Positions 1 through 12,545 of a DNA stretch of 64,000 bases are shown in pieces (within the stretch, counting starts at the first letter, position 1; the number at the start of each line of letters is the position of its first letter). The DNA is from Limnoperna fortunei (taxonomy: Eukaryota; Mollusca; Bivalvia; Mytilida; Modiolidae), in contig OX104116.1 in the NCBI GenBank assembly GCA_944474755.1, positions 10,977,547-11,041,546 on the forward strand. The letters run 5' to 3'. The notes under the pieces are model-generated. The model was given only the letters and a program-made list of their open reading frames with translations. It ran no database searches and was not told the origin of the DNA. Position numbers and translations under genes: made by a program.

Positions 1-914
1 AATTTGGTCCATGACATAATAAATAATTATTATCGTCATAAACTAATCAGAGCTACCTTGAGTAGCGCCATCTACATGGTCTACATACATTTTACGATAA
101 GATATGCATTGTTTAGGGTCGGCATTATCATTCAACAAATACATAACAACATAAGCTTTAATGAGCGTTTGACCGACTAAATAATATTTCTTATCAATAT
201 GCACAACAAACACCTTTATTTTCTACCAAATTTAATCTTTTTCATGAAAATTAAACAGGGCGCAGAACTAATTTACTTGCTTTTCTCCCACCCTTTTTAC
301 AACTGACAAGACACATTGCTTAATTATACAAAAGTAAGAAAAATCCTATTTACCAGCGGATCCGACAATAAATCCAAACCTTTACGACAGAAAGAAGTCT
401 TCCAACTTCATACTTGGTAAATAGGTCAATGGTTTGTTGTCATTTAAAGGTTACGAAGAATAATTTTACCCTTTAGATACGTTGAAATGTCACTTTATAA
501 ACAATATGGCGGTATGTTAATCTGTATGTAAAGCGCTTTAATTCTGCAAGTTTTATAACATTAATAATTCTTGATTTGTTTTAAAAAAAAATTAAACAAA
601 CCAACCAAATAAACATAAATCAACAAATACAAAAAAAAACTGACTATACTATGGGGGGGGGGGGGGCATTAAAATTTTGTTTTTTTGAGAAGAAAATAGT
701 TGTCATTATTTATGACTATTAAACTTACGGATCCCAGTATCTTTAATAAATAACTGTTACTTATCGCTATTTTGCAGTATTTTCCTTTGATCTTTGTGTG
801 CGATATAATTCCATCTCACTCTACTAGCTTGAGATAGGCCCATCTCAGCTTGCTGTCAAGACGTCGTTAAGTAACATTGCGACGTCACAATGTTACAAAA
901 CAGCGATAAACAGA
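1..914. other. AT-rich stretch without a recognisable gene
   Basis: No reading frame here resembles a known protein and no RNA gene was recognised. The only notable structure is the poly-G run listed separately. I see nothing else that can be supported. Confidence 0.6.
653..666 (+). repeat. 14-nt poly-G run
   Basis: Fourteen consecutive G residues sit in otherwise AT-rich DNA. Length is likely polymorphic or uncertain in assembly. No function is inferred. Confidence 0.9.
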
Positions 915-1027
915 TTATTTACGTTTTATGAAACTCGATGCATTTTCTCGTCATCTCATCTCAGGGCTGACGCCCTTCGATGAGATATGAACGAGGAAAC
1001 GCATCTCGTTTCAAAAAACGTAAATAA
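915..1027. repeat. Foldback (hairpin) element
   Basis: Two imperfect inverted arms of about 45 nt begin TTATTTACGTTTTATGAAAC and end with the complementary GTTTCAAAAAACGTAAATAA. They face each other across a short GC-richer centre (GGGCTGACGCCC). This matches a short foldback or MITE-like element. Similar hairpins with a GC-rich tip occur at 14123-14247 and 41288-41430. No protein is encoded. Confidence 0.7.
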
Positions 1028-4000
1028 CATATAATTTATGCAACAACCCATATATCATAAAAATCCGTGTTTAGACGTCGCATAACAATACATGAAGGTA
1101 TAGTTCTGTCTCGAAAATACAGGAAACGCCGAGAGAGCTTGTCTAATTGGTGCTACAGGATGTCGACCGTTTGTTTGGTAGTTGGTGATTTGGGTCTTTA
1201 TCTCCTTTATGGAAAGATAAAACAGTGCTTGTTTAGCGAATACGAACAATATGGATCGACATAATGTAGGGCGATGAGACAAACTGTGCCGCCTAAGGCT
1301 CCTTGTAGGCCCCATGCAATGACCCAGTGGGGGCACCAGGGGCGAATGCATCCCGGAGCTTCTCAAGTATAGCATATTGAAATGTAGAATAGACTGCAAC
1401 GAGATGAATAAAGGAAACGTAAATAGAGCATTTTCAGTGGTATGTATGGAGAGCCATAGATGTCTGATGTTTAAAATCAGCATGTTGTCTTGTCCATGTA
1501 TTATTACGTTTGGTTAAAATTTATGTTGTACAATTCATATAACTTTATCTGTTGTCAAACAGTGATTATGTTTAGTACAAACATAGTTTGTAAAGTAAAT
1601 TGATTGCTTTCCATGGCCAATTTTATAGTTTGTCGTGTTGATAGTTGAAAATGTCCAGTTGAAAATTATGTTGTATTGTTTATCATATGTTCGAACTCTT
1701 CTTGTTATCTCTTAATGACATATAATTGTTTTCGGGTAAATTGAGCAAAAAGGTAAAAACCATACTCTACAATATAGTTCATGTTGTAAGTGATACAATT
1801 GCAAATTTTGTATTAAAGAAAATATTTCAATTACAGTTTATCGTATTTGTTAAATCCTTCAAGCTTTAAAATACGTTTTTTGTGTGTCCTGGTCTAATAA
1901 GAAGAAGTAAAGATGTACGTAATTTCATATTAATGTGCGCTTTACCAGTATGAATAGATCCGCTTCAATTTTTATTTTTTGATTATTTTACTATCTATAG
2001 GGTAAGCCTAGTATTTTTATTAATGCATTCTATTCTTGACATAATAAAATGTATATACTTGAGTTTCTTAATTAGTTATTTAATTTGATAAGAAAAAGGC
2101 ATTTAAAAATTGTGTTATGTTATATTACGTAATGTATTTCATCGCTTTAATTGTATTTCTTGGATTATTTCGTGATTTATATGTCAAGCTTCGTAATTTT
2201 TTATGCATTCTTATTTTAACATGATAAAGTGTAAATTTTTCGGTTTCTTTTATTAGTTACTTAGATAATTTGGCAATAAAAGTGCATTTTTAGATTTTGT
2301 TTAACGCGCTTGTGACCACTAATCCAGAATACTTATTTCTGGATTATTTCATAATTTATAAGGTAGAAAATGGAACTTTTACGCAGAAAATTAGTTATCT
2401 TGAACATTAAATTTAATTTCTCTGGGTTTTGTTTATTGACGGTTTCGAAATCCCAAACTCTCGTGAACGATTCGTGTGTGGTAGTGGTGGTTTTAGGGAG
2501 GGGGCAGAGACATTTCTGTGATGTAATTGTATATTAGATGTGCCTTGTTTATTTGCTAATTGATTATTTATTACCTGACACTGAACTTTGATGAAAGGTA
2601 AAAATGAAAGACTAATCAGACTCGCATAAGGCGCTAAAATGGCTAAATTAGATTATGATTTTGATATATACTGTATATAACCTGTTGTTTTGTTTGTTTA
2701 TTTGTTACTTTCTCTGTACCAATTGTATTATTGGCTGTGTGAGAAGAAACTATATATACAAAATAAGATTTTCAAAAAGGCATGTTATTTAAAAAAAATG
2801 ATGTCTGAATCAGTAAAAAATGTGGTAGAAATTAGTAGGGAAAAGAAATTTCTCAATAATAAAAAAAGCACAAAAGATATAGATTTTTATTTAATTCAAG
2901 ATTTAAAAATTTTCATGTTAAGATATTTTAACGAAGCAAGTTATATATATAATAATACAACAGAAAAAAAAATTCAGTTACGTTCGAATAAAGGTCATCA
3001 ACAGTTTATATTGTTAAAAATAATTGTAGAAGTTAATAATCTCATCAATTGTTTTGCAAAATAAGACTCTTCTTCTAATTGTTTTTTTTTATATTTTAAA
3101 TTCTGAAAATTTTATAAAGTTTTTAAATACATTTAATTGCAAATCTTTTGAAACAATTTTAATTACAGTAAAATTAAATCAATAGAAATAGTAACATGTC
3201 GGTATGTTTTCTTTGATTTTCCGAGGTCGCGATAACTGCCGATTTTACATTCACATTTTCCCCCCACAGAACCACGTGACTATGATCAATCTATTTGTCT
3301 TTCCAAAACTTTGCATGTTTTTATTAAAGTACTCTTCTCAAAGTGGAGATATTATAATCAAGATGATTATTTCTTGCCTTTCACAATCGTCTACATTTCC
3401 AACCCTTTACAGCATATGATGAAATTTTAAAAATTGAAAAAAAAATTATACCAAATCGTATACACCTATAACATATAAATCGAACATCTCTGCATATGGG
3501 TTTAACCCATATCTTTTCTTGTTATGTTATGGTATCATTACGTTGTTTTTCATATCTTTTCGGAATTAACGGATAAGAAAAAGCACGAAATAACACCTAC
3601 AGACTAGAAAAGAGTACCGCAGGAACCAATCTGGACGCGCAACACAGTAGAAAGTAAAAGAGCATTGTCTTGGTAACAAAACGCTAATTTACTAGTGTGT
3701 GCACGCAATATAATTAGTTTAGTTTAGCTTAAACATATTTTATTTGCTCATATATGCAAATAGGATAAGACACAAGTTAAACAAACTTATGAAGTCTTCT
3801 CCTAATATACAATATATTACAAATAGAACGTTAGTGGAGCATGCATACAATTCAATGCAATTTAAAGTATATTATATGTGTAAGATAAGATATGTACAAG
3901 GAGTCGAGAGACGGTATAAGGAAAAATATATATTGCAGATATTAGAAAACATAAAGAATAAGGATGATGTGATGATATGTGCGATTCAAAAACCCTGTGT

Positions 4001-4040
4001 TCAATTCATTAAACAATATGGACTCCTTCTGACCCTTTGA
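1028..4040. other. Mostly AT-rich DNA, no assignable gene; higher-GC patch at 1055-1483
   Basis: A patch at about 1055-1483 has a clearly higher GC content than its surroundings and is open in more than one frame on both strands, including a 142-codon minus-strand frame. I do not recognise any of the products. Frames at 2690-3064 (+, 124 aa, Lys/Asn/Ile-rich) and 3744-4040 (+, 98 aa) have the composition expected of chance frames in AT-rich DNA. No splice or repeat structure could be established. Confidence 0.4.
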
Positions 4041-4044
4041 TATA

Positions 4045-5265
4045 CTCATATGCATGTTTAAAAACTTGTTCGTTCTGTTTAGTGGACAATTATGGGTGGC
4101 CAGATGTTAAAAGTTCTAGATTTACTGGACAGTAATTTGGCAGCCAGGCAAGGTTATCAAATAATCTGTCTCTAATGTTAGTATATTTAGAACATGCACG
4201 AAATAATGATACAAATCTTCACAGTAATGGCCACAACGACAGGATGGATCATAAACAATATTTACTCTGTAAAGATCATAGTTTAAAAATGAAGCTAAGC
4301 ATCTTAGTTGGGTTAGGACAATATTGAATTTATAATGCTATTCATAATGCTTCGGAACTTTTCTATATGGGTTCAGGTTTCTTTGTCCGGATTTAAATTT
4401 AAAGATAGATTCGACATAACGAATTGACATATCTAAGCTGTTCCATTGTCGAATAGTTGTATGAAGATTCGTTAGTCAGGGACAGTCTACAATAAGGAGT
4501 CATAATGTTATTACCGTTACGCAAGGATACACGGACGTGCTTTTATTGTTGGCGGTATTAAATTAAAAAGATATGCTGGTGCAGATTTATGTTGTATATT
4601 ATAAGACATTTGTAGTTTCCTACGTTTTCAATGCTCAGCCAAAGGCTCCCACCCAGTTTCGGTATAAATATTAATTAACTTGGTAAAATTTGGTAGGCCT
4701 GTGACGATTGGAGCAGCCTCAAGCTGCAGTTGCTCAAGTTTATTGCAGTAACCCACATCAACGTTATCCCAAACTTCACAGGTATACTAAAAAAGTGGTC
4801 TTATAAAGACTAAAAACAATTTTTCTAGATATTTTCTTTTTAATATATATTTGAGTTTTCTGAGTACGTTCAGGTGCCTAGAAACACTACATATAATATT
4901 TTCAAAATGCATGTTCCACTTAGAATCACTGCTTAAAGTGACTCCTAGTTTAGTAACTGGGATATATAAGATTTAGTGTAAATCTTATATCTGGTGGTTA
5001 TATATTTCAGAATTACATAATTTCTTTTGTGTCAGGGTTAAACGACATTAACAGATTCGTGGCAAATCGTTCAGCTCTCTCAAATCCTGATCAATCAAAG
5101 ATTTTATCTGTGAAACGTCACGGCTGAAATGCTGAACGACGTGTCGTCAGCAAAAAAGTTTGCAAAGAGAAACAAGATTTTCAGCTATATCATACGCATA
5201 TACATTGCCAAGCTCCGACGAAGATTGCTTTATAACTACTCTCTCTAGATGGGTATCATATACCA
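4045..5265 (-). pseudogene. Decayed LINE (non-LTR retrotransposon) reverse transcriptase C-terminal half
   Basis: Read on the minus strand in several frames with stops, this stretch carries the landmarks of a LINE reverse transcriptase in the right order. An FADDTS catalytic block lies at about 5128-5167. It is followed by a thumb-like region containing LEKLFLVFIRPLF, then ETGWEPLAE at about 4625-4655. A Cys/His cluster of the DPSCRCGHYCEDLYHYF type typical of LINE C-termini is at about 4210-4260. Multiple stop codons and frame changes make it non-functional. It lies just downstream of the PLE remnant in the same orientation, and the two appear to be independent insertions. The clade (CR1/L2/RTE-like) is not resolved. 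Confidence 0.7.
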
Positions 5266-5389
5266 CTAGTCACTAATACGTTATCAAACAATCATCGTAG
5301 CATGTTCGCTGTACACTGGATTCAAAATTGGGAAAACTATCTGCAACCATATTTTCAAACGAGTTGTATCTATAGTAAAATTTGTTAAG

Positions 5390-6662
5390 GCGTGGACGAG
5401 TCGTTTTTTTTCTTGTAACTTTGGTTATAAGTTTATCCCGAAGAAATAGGTGACTTTTTCAACAATCAGTATACTCGCTGCAAGCTCTTGCAAACCTGAT
5501 CAATTGAGAAATATAGACACCGTATGCAGGAGAAACTGTAATATTGCTGCATAGGTGAGGAGAATTTATAATTTTGAAATTAAAATCGTCTCGTTTGTCG
5601 TAAATTCTTGTGCTAAGATGACCGGTGGTGTCATATTCGTGGTGTAAGTCTAAAAATAAGGTAGATGAAGCTGTTTCTGTGGTTTTTTTAATTTCTAGTT
5701 CTGAAGGAAGCCACTCAGCTAATTGGGGGTTGTAAATTGAAAGAACATCATCAATATATCTGTATGTAAAATTAAAGGACCTAGCTTCTGCTATCTTCTT
5801 GTCTTTAATAAGACGTCGAAGAAATTCCGATTCATACGAATACAGGAACAAATCTCCAATGAGTGGGGCGCAGTTTGTACCCATTTGAATTCAGATTGTC
5901 TGTTGAAAAACACATCCTCCAAAAGTTACAAATATTGTCGATTAGAAAACCTGTTCTTCGCTGTAGCATAATTTTCCTTTAAGTTCTTTATTAGAAAAAA
6001 CGTATTCTCGTAACCTAAAACTACATGTTTATAGGCATATGTGGAAGCGAAGGCTTTATGTATGATTTAATTAAGACGGGATTTTAGTTTTCGTGCGGCA
6101 AGGTGATATAAAGAGTTGTAAAATTAAAGGTTCTAACATGTAATTTATGTAGATATCAATCTTGATTTTAAATTTTCCAAAAGTTCTTTTGAATTTTTAA
6201 GAATTCATATATGATTAATCTTACTTCGCAAATAAACAGTTTCGTAGTATTTGTGCTGTCCTTTCACTGCAGACAATATCTTCGTCAACCGTTTTGACAA
6301 CTCTTTGGTAGAGCATGTAGATGACCCGGCTATGTATCTTTCCTTGTACGGATATTTATGTAATTTAGGAATCCAATACAAGTATGGTAAGTCTTTAGAC
6401 TCTTTATCGTAATTAATATTCAAAGAAGTCACGAAGGACTTATGGTTAGCCAGTATTTCATCTTTGTCAAATGTGGTACGTTTGTATGTGGAATTGCCAG
6501 AGTTATCCTTGATGACTTACATACAAACACAATGTTGTTAGAAGTCTTGTCTGCAGGGACGACACCATATTTGTCATTGAGTGAATTGAGGTACCTCATA
6601 GCATCCTCGTCTTTGAATACGGATTTCGGTCGATCATTAATGCAATGTAAGATTCTTAATTA
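5390..6662 (-). pseudogene. Decayed Penelope-like element reverse transcriptase
   Basis: The minus strand encodes a Penelope-like reverse transcriptase in pieces. At about 6440-6660 there is a GVVPADKTSNNIVFVCK block. At 6205-6432 there is YLYWIPKLHKYPYKERYIAG followed by a conserved STCSTKELSKRLTKIL stretch. At 5459-5884 an open frame contains MGTNCAPLIGDLFLYSYESE and the catalytic YRYIDDVLS motif. The remainder down to about 5390 continues as a degraded C-terminal region. Frameshifts and a gap of about 300 nt between the fragments (5885-6204) show it is dead. The GxNCAPLxADLFLYSYE and YIDD motifs are hallmarks of PLEs rather than LINEs. No GIY-YIG domain is recognisable here, unlike the copy at 59.25-60.05 kb. 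Confidence 0.85.
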
Positions 6663-8132
6663 GAGGTTGTACCAAATACCTTATTGTCCTTATCCAGTTA
6701 TACAGTGCATCTAATTCTTGGTCTTGTTCTCTTTCTTTCTAAGAACCAAAAACCCAAACCTGTCGAGGTTCACGTATGTAATACAACTTTAAATACTAAT
6801 GCCTTCTAACAAACCAAGTACACTTTTCTTTTATCACATGTCATTTTCCGCTATTTTTCTTACGACCATTCACGCTTGGCAACAGATTTCACCAGTTCTC
6901 ATTATTAGTCACTCTTAACTTAACATTAATTGTCGTCTGCACTTCCCGAAAGCCATGTCAGTGTTTTTGATAAGCATCATCATGTAACAATAACAGTTAC
7001 CATTGGAATTTGGGGGTTTAAAGGAGGGGGTATATTTATTAAAAATAAATCACAAGATATGTTTATCACGGTGAAATCTCCTTTAACTTATTTTAATTTA
7101 AGATGATCTTAATAGTATTGTTGTGCGATTCGCCTGGCTGACTGTATATATTTGCAGACAATAACCTTTTTTATTTTAATTATTTTTTTATTTTCTCAGT
7201 CTTTTTTCCAAGTTGTCAGACTCACTACAAACGTATGAAATACAGTCACTTGGGGTCAAGATAATTTTTTTTATGGAGTTTACAATTTGTATTCACTCGT
7301 TTGGTTACTAGTTTGACATGTGTCATTGCAAAATATCGCCACCAGAAAAATAATAAATTTCTCTTTATTATATAATAACAAGACATGAATTTGATACAAG
7401 TTCTAAAAATAGCACAAGTTTTATTTTCTGGAATCCCCAGGTTTTATTTAAAAAGTATACCGTTCCGAGTATCCAGTCAGGAATGAGCTATGTCCGTTTA
7501 ATTCTTTTGACAACTACCACTGAACTTCACAATGTCACATTGTATTTGATTAAGAATTGGTGTTTTCTTCTTTCCAAGCGAACAACAATTTTTATCGGGA
7601 CGGAAGTCACAAACCTCCAAACTTCAACCCAGACCAGAGAGCTGCCCAGTCGGATAGGCGAGGTCATTCCGTTGGAGTTTTTGGTAGGTCATAATACGGA
7701 AAAAAATGTCCGTGGACCAAAATGTAACGTATTTGAAGATTGAAGCGCTTCTTGCACCATAAAGTTCATTATGGCCGAAACAAAAGGTTAAAATTGCCGA
7801 GCCCTATTACCTGTTACTGAATTCTCCCTTTATGGTTGTTTTAATGCACAAAATTCCGATTAACTCAGATTGGAGCCGAGTTGAATCTAGATGGTATCGT
7901 TGATTGGTGCACTGGGTGATGGGAAAGGTTCGCAGGGCTCGAACTACACAGCTGCCTGTTCGAGCGGCGGAAAAGCGAGGCAATTTCGTTGGCGCTGGGT
8001 GCGAAAATGTTATCATGTTACAATGTAAAATACGGAAAGCCTCACCGTAGAACATCTTGGGTACACTAACGAATATAGATATAAGTCTAGAGGATTATGC
8101 AATGATACAAATATAGAGATGTTTCTACTATA
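6663..8132. other. Downstream flank of the first type A ISG12-like unit
   Basis: No gene is visible. The stretch from about 7800 to 8060 is clearly paralogous to 49300-49540: both share the order 'tatggttg', 'gtatcgttgattggtgca', 'gggaaaggttcgcagggctc' with small indels. It is therefore part of the duplicated unit that carries the ISG12-like gene. 6663-7780 shows nothing I can name. Confidence 0.5.
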
Positions 8133-8312
8133 AAATAAATATATTAATAAATATGACAAAATTTTCGACCAACTGATGGCCTTCTTCAGTGTCAATATCA
8201 ATCTATAAATATATAGATTGATATTGACACTGAAGAAGGCATTCAGTTGGTCGAAAAGATTGATATTGACACTGGTCGAAAATTTTGTCCTATTTATTAA
8301 TATATTTATTTC
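8133..8312. repeat. Nested foldback repeat related to PLE-type termini
   Basis: An outer inverted pair (about 8133-8175 and 8266-8312, AT-rich ending in TTTTCGACCA/TGGTCGAAAA) encloses an almost perfect inner palindrome around 8176-8260. The inner arms read GCCTTCTTCAGTGTCAATAT and the reverse complement. The motif CTGAAGAAGGC...GGTCGAAA recurs in altered form in the PLE arms at 58.7, 60.3 and 49.1 kb. A related but different repeat, preceded by the same 'agtctaga-gattatgcaa' lead-in, is found at 15.58 and 16.13 kb. Confidence 0.75.
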
Positions 8313-8833
8313 ATTGCAATATGATTGCACAAGTACATACAAAATACATTTTAAGTGACCATTACAAATAGTACATATGAACTAATAATAGCACAACGCC
8401 AGACATCACGTTTTTTCACAAGACACAATTTATTAGGAAAGATGTGATGTGACCCACAAGACCTGCAAAATCTTTTGCTTGTTTAAGTCTAGGTTTTTAT
8501 ATTGACTTAATCAATTTCATGGCATAAGTTGTTATTGGGGAAAGGAGATTTGGAGTATACATGGAGAAAACTTGCAATCTGTGACAATACCGGTAATGTT
8601 AAGGTGATGTCGAGCACATTTTGATCAAAGTCGTACTTCAGAACAATTGATTGAAAAGCATTTTTGATACGATTGCTGTTAGCAAGTTTTTAAGCAAAGC
8701 TGAATATAAAGTATGTTACATATAATTAATCAAATGTTTTTGTTCCGGGACTAAAAACTAGTGTACAAATTATAATATGAATATATGAATTCTTCACAAA
8801 ACAACCAAACAATTGTCAAATTAATTAGTATTG

Positions 8834-9387
8834 TCAATCACAACCAAATATTGCACTGTATCCAGCATATCCAACTATTGCGGCAATGGCTTTACCACCC
8901 AAGCCTATCCCTGCTGCACCTATAGATTGACCAATTGCAACAGCACTCCCAACTGCAACAGGGGCTGAAGTCGCCATTGCACCAGCTGCCACTGATCCTG
9001 CAACGATTCCTCCTGCACCGAAACCAAGAGCTCCAAGTGCGGCTGGAATAACAATAGGTGCCGCCACAGCACAGGCCACGCCCGTTATAGCAGCACCCCA
9101 GCACCAGCACATACCTGAAACAGTAGTACCTTTTTGAACAAAATGCCAAATAGATAATCGTTGACTTTTGGTTTCTAAGTAAACTTAATTCGTTGTGGAC
9201 AAAGACAAAGAATAAAACTATTTTACTGTTTCAAACGTGTATTTAGAGCGCAGTGGCAGTATAATAGTGGCGTTTTCTATTGACATTCTATTAATATTAA
9301 AATAAATATAAACATAAATCAATACTCACCATTACAACTTGTAGCTGATATAAGTAGCAAATACACTACGTACACTTTGTATGCCAT
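8834..9387 (-). CDS. ISG12/IFI27-like secreted or membrane small hydrophobic protein (type A copy 1, intact)
   Basis: Two exons on the minus strand, 9330-9387 and 8834-9114, joined over a 215-nt phase-1 intron with GT donor (AATG|gtgagt) and AG acceptor (tttcag|GTATG), give 112 residues. Exon 1 encodes a typical signal peptide, MAYKVYVVYLLLISATSC. Exon 2 encodes an Ala/Gly-rich hydrophobic domain with IPAALGALGFGAGGI, then AVAIGQSIGAAGIGLGGKAI and a GYAGYSAIFGCD tail. This layout matches the Ifi-6-16 (ISG12/IFI27) family, which in vertebrates is interferon-inducible and acts at mitochondrial or ER membranes in apoptosis and antiviral responses. Function in molluscs is not established. Four Cys remain in the mature part. 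A TATA-like box lies about 175 nt upstream. The start is fixed by the signal peptide and by conservation with the copy at 27058. An unrelated Gly/Ala antimicrobial-like peptide is a less likely reading. Confidence 0.87.
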
Positions 9388-9560
9388 TCTGAAAAAAAAA
9401 CAAATAATTCATGAAGTGTTATTGAATGAGTGGTTTCATATTAGTCATGTATCATGCCCAACTTGGAATCTGAAGCCCCGTGCAATACCAAGTTTGAGGC
9501 CAAACCCCAGCTTCCGTTTATTAAAAGGCTGATGTTTTTCCTCGCTTAATGTTCTTTAAA

Positions 9561-9573
9561 AATATTTATATGG
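9561..9573 (-). promoter_or_regulatory. TATA-like box of type A copy 1
   Basis: On the minus strand this reads CCATATAAATATT, about 175 nt upstream of the ATG at 9387. The same element at the same distance occurs in the other intact copy (27243-27255). It is degraded to ATGTAAATA in the dead type A copy near 54.96 kb. Conservation only in live copies supports a promoter role. No initiator or enhancer was identified. Confidence 0.55.
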
Positions 9574-11209
9574 TTACCTATTTATTTACTTTAACCAATG
9601 TCATATACATTGTAAATTACAATTTAAATTTCAAATTATTTCAATCGCATTAATAACGCTAATATGAATGTAGGCGCGGCTTAAATGAAATCATTGCGCT
9701 TTTAAGGATTCAGGCGATTACTTCCGATCACCCTTACAGTGCCTCTTAATTCCAGTGGTTACTTAAAGTTTTTCCGACGCAGTTATGAATAGAATTTGTC
9801 TGAAACTTTTCTTGTTATTTTTAAACAAAAACACTAATTTTTGTTTATCGATGTCAAATTTAAATCAAATTTATATTTAAGTCACCTTTAAAATTTATTT
9901 TCGTGCGCTTCCTCAATTTGATCTTCGGATAAAATGCAGATTTTGATCACGTGATACAGAATTGATTAAATGGTTGAAAACGGAGATGAGACAATGAACA
10001 AAAATACTTTTTTGCATGTGATAAGAACAGACAATTTTTCCGACAATGAAGTGTTGAGTAGGGGCCTATAATTGTGCCTTTTGCGGTGATTATAATGCGC
10101 CTACTCTTTTTTTTATAAAACTACAAGAAGGATCTTATCGTGTGTGGAGCGTGACACTCTCCAAAGACGCCCCTACCATAGTCTGCGGTCAGGCTTTTAG
10201 TATTATAACCAGGCAACCCTAAACGACGAGACTGTCGCCTCTAACTGCCACCTGGGGACGTGCAGATCTGTGGGTAGAGACCTGGATACCTTTCTCGGTA
10301 CCCAGGTGGTAAAATGACAAGTTAGCAGCTTTATACACAAGTCTAGAATTTCGAATGTAAGGTTCATGTCAGTAAAGTTACATTATATCGACATCTCTCG
10401 TGTTTATTATATGTTTGTTTGTATTGCTTGACCTGAGTGGGTGTAAATGCAGACTGAATAAAAATTAATCGGAAAAAAATCTCTGCAATCATGTACACAC
10501 AGAGGGAAACTGAAAGAACTAATTTATATATAACATATGTTGATATCTCCAAACAATATAAAAAGAAATAATCATGATAATACATTTCAAAATGCTTTCT
10601 TTGTATTAGATCAAAAACAAGTACACAATTTTAAAACATTATATACTTTCGCAATTTAAAAATAAAGTTTATTTCTGTTTTGTTTTAATACTAATTATGG
10701 TTTTTTAATGTAGACCTATTTAAACCTGTTTAGCTGTCAATAAAATAGGACAATGGCCATGTGTTACTGTTTTTTTCTATAGTTATCATGTTATTCTTTT
10801 AAACGAAATGTAACTCATCCTTTTTCATTGTCAAATTTATGACAAATTTGATTGTAATGCTTGAGCAAATATCTCAACAAACTTCGCAAGCAATTTGACC
10901 CAAAACATAAAATTACAGCTTTAAACATGCGACGTTCAAAAGATATACATGTATACAAGAATACTTCCTTATATTATAAACTATGTGTGTGAATTTTTTG
11001 TTGTTGAACATTAACGATATTACTGAAATTTTGGCAATTTTTCAACAACTTTTCAAAGTATGCTTGTGAGTGTGTGTTCAGTATGACAAATATACACACG
11101 TTTTAAGTGTTAATAAATACTGATTGGTTTCTACTTCTCAAAGTACATGAAAAATAAAGTATTGTTTTATACTTGTTATGACACGTGGATACAATATTCC
11201 GACTCCAAT
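9574..11209. other. Upstream flank of type A copy 1
   Basis: No gene is visible. The stretch is alignable by eye with 27256-30250 and 54970-56290. Shared blocks include 'gagatgagacaatgaac' (9984 and 28940) and 'attataaccaggca' (10200 and 29150). It is therefore the 5' half of the duplicated ISG12-like unit. Short frames here are not conserved between the copies. Confidence 0.6.
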
Positions 11210-11637
11210 CTAGGACCATACTGGGAGGGTTCCCAGTGCTCGACCTACAGGGGGAACTCAGCTCGTTCCCGTGTGGCGGAAAGGGGAGATCCTCTCGTTA
11301 GATTGTTGTCAGGTCATAATCCGGAAAGCCTGGCCATGGAAGGCAGTGGGTGATGTGTTTTGGCGAGTGCCACGCTCCTTGCACGATAATTTATCCCTTT
11401 TGTAAATTTCGAAAAAGAGTATGTATATTGTAGCCGCTAAAAAAGGCTGAATTCTCCGCCCCTACTGAAAACTCCATTTTTTTCCAGTGACAGTCTTAAT
11501 TGTTTACCCTGTGTCCCACACCCTATTTCCGTTAATTCAATTGTTTGTTAATTGTTTGTTAACATATTCTCGTCATGAATATAGCTGAAATACTGCTCGC
11601 TGGAATTAAAGAAAACATCCAATCAATCAATCAATCT
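11210..11637 (+). mobile_element. (AATC)n-tailed short retroelement, copy in type A unit 1
   Basis: The element is bounded by the 9-nt direct repeat GACTCCAAT (11201-11209 and 11638-11646) and ends in a short AATC-repeat tail. The 3' part (CTGAAATACTGCTCGCTGG followed by CATCCAATCAATC) resembles the 3' end of CR1/L2-type LINEs and their dependent SINEs. The same insertion sits at the same site at 30251-30698, and the third type A unit has the unoccupied site at 56291-56299 (GACTTCAAT). The head shows no clear tRNA or 5S promoter, so SINE versus truncated LINE is unresolved. Confidence 0.75.
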
Positions 11638-12545
11638 GACTCCAATATTACCATTTTCTGCAATATTTGCTTACTTTAAAGGGATTTATGTGCAAGAAGC
11701 AATTGACATTTGTATGGACCTTGAAAAAACAACACTCGTTTTTAATTCAATCCACGTTCGCTCCCTCGTCATCCACGCCATCACTCAATTACAGTTTCAA
11801 GGCTAATCTTAGCTACAATAATGTAGCTTCCATTTTTATTGGACAGAAAAAATTATTGTAGCATTAAAAAGGAGCTACTTTTTGTAGCTATTGTAGCTAG
11901 GCTAATGTGGGAGCGAACGTGGGCTCAAAACACACGAGAACGCTAAAAACAATATATACAATTTTTGAAGCATTTTTTAACACGAATATGATGAAATACA
12001 TTTTGCAATCAAATCTGAACATGTCAAGTAAGGATACAGAATTGTTTTATAATTAAGTTCTCTTTCAAAAATTTAAAAAATAGTTTCAATGAAATTAAAT
12101 CTACCGAATATAATAAAATGTTGTCACATAGTTTTCACACTCCCTTGGGTACGACATGCAGATATTGTATTTGTCATTCTGGCAATCAAAATATCAGTTT
12201 ACAGACCTAGGTTTGTGGTATTAAAAAGGAAAACTGAGAATTTACTGGCAACAATGAAAGGTACAATATCGGTATATTGTACACAAGCGCATGAAAAAAA
12301 TATATGACAACATTTTATTATAATCGATAGGGTAATCGACAACACACAATTACATGTTAAAAAACATACCTTCAGTTCTATAGAGATACACAAGGTGAAA
12401 ATATTCTTACTGTATGCTTTATATATGACGTCTATCCAATGAAAAGAAAGCACGTCCTTAGATACGACAAAAATAATACAAGTAATTTCCAGAAACCAAA
12501 TAAAAGTGAAAGTAAGATTCAAGATTCTGTTTTTGTTTACTTTGT
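11638..12545. other. Distal upstream flank of type A unit 1
   Basis: The stretch is paralogous to 30700-31500 and 56300-56860 and carries no gene. It includes an inverted motif (CCACGTTCGCTCCC ... GGGAGCGAACGTGGG, about 11752-11930). In this copy the loop of that motif carries about 100 extra nt that are absent at 30800-30890 and 56365-56445. Confidence 0.5.

Noticed and set aside
2690..3064. 124-aa plus-strand protein
   Set aside because: Composition matches random AT-rich translation. No domain, paralogue or splice partner.
8892..9149. Cys/Arg-rich 85-codon minus-strand frame over the ISG12-like exon
   Set aside because: It is the shifted-frame shadow of exon 2. The true frame has splice signals, a leader exon and conservation. 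The same applies to 26552-26821.
9574..9660. Interferon-type ISRE (GAAANNGAAAC) upstream of the ISG12-like gene
   Set aside because: Only spaced GAAAT/GAAAC words with the wrong spacing (GAAATAATTTGAAA) are present.
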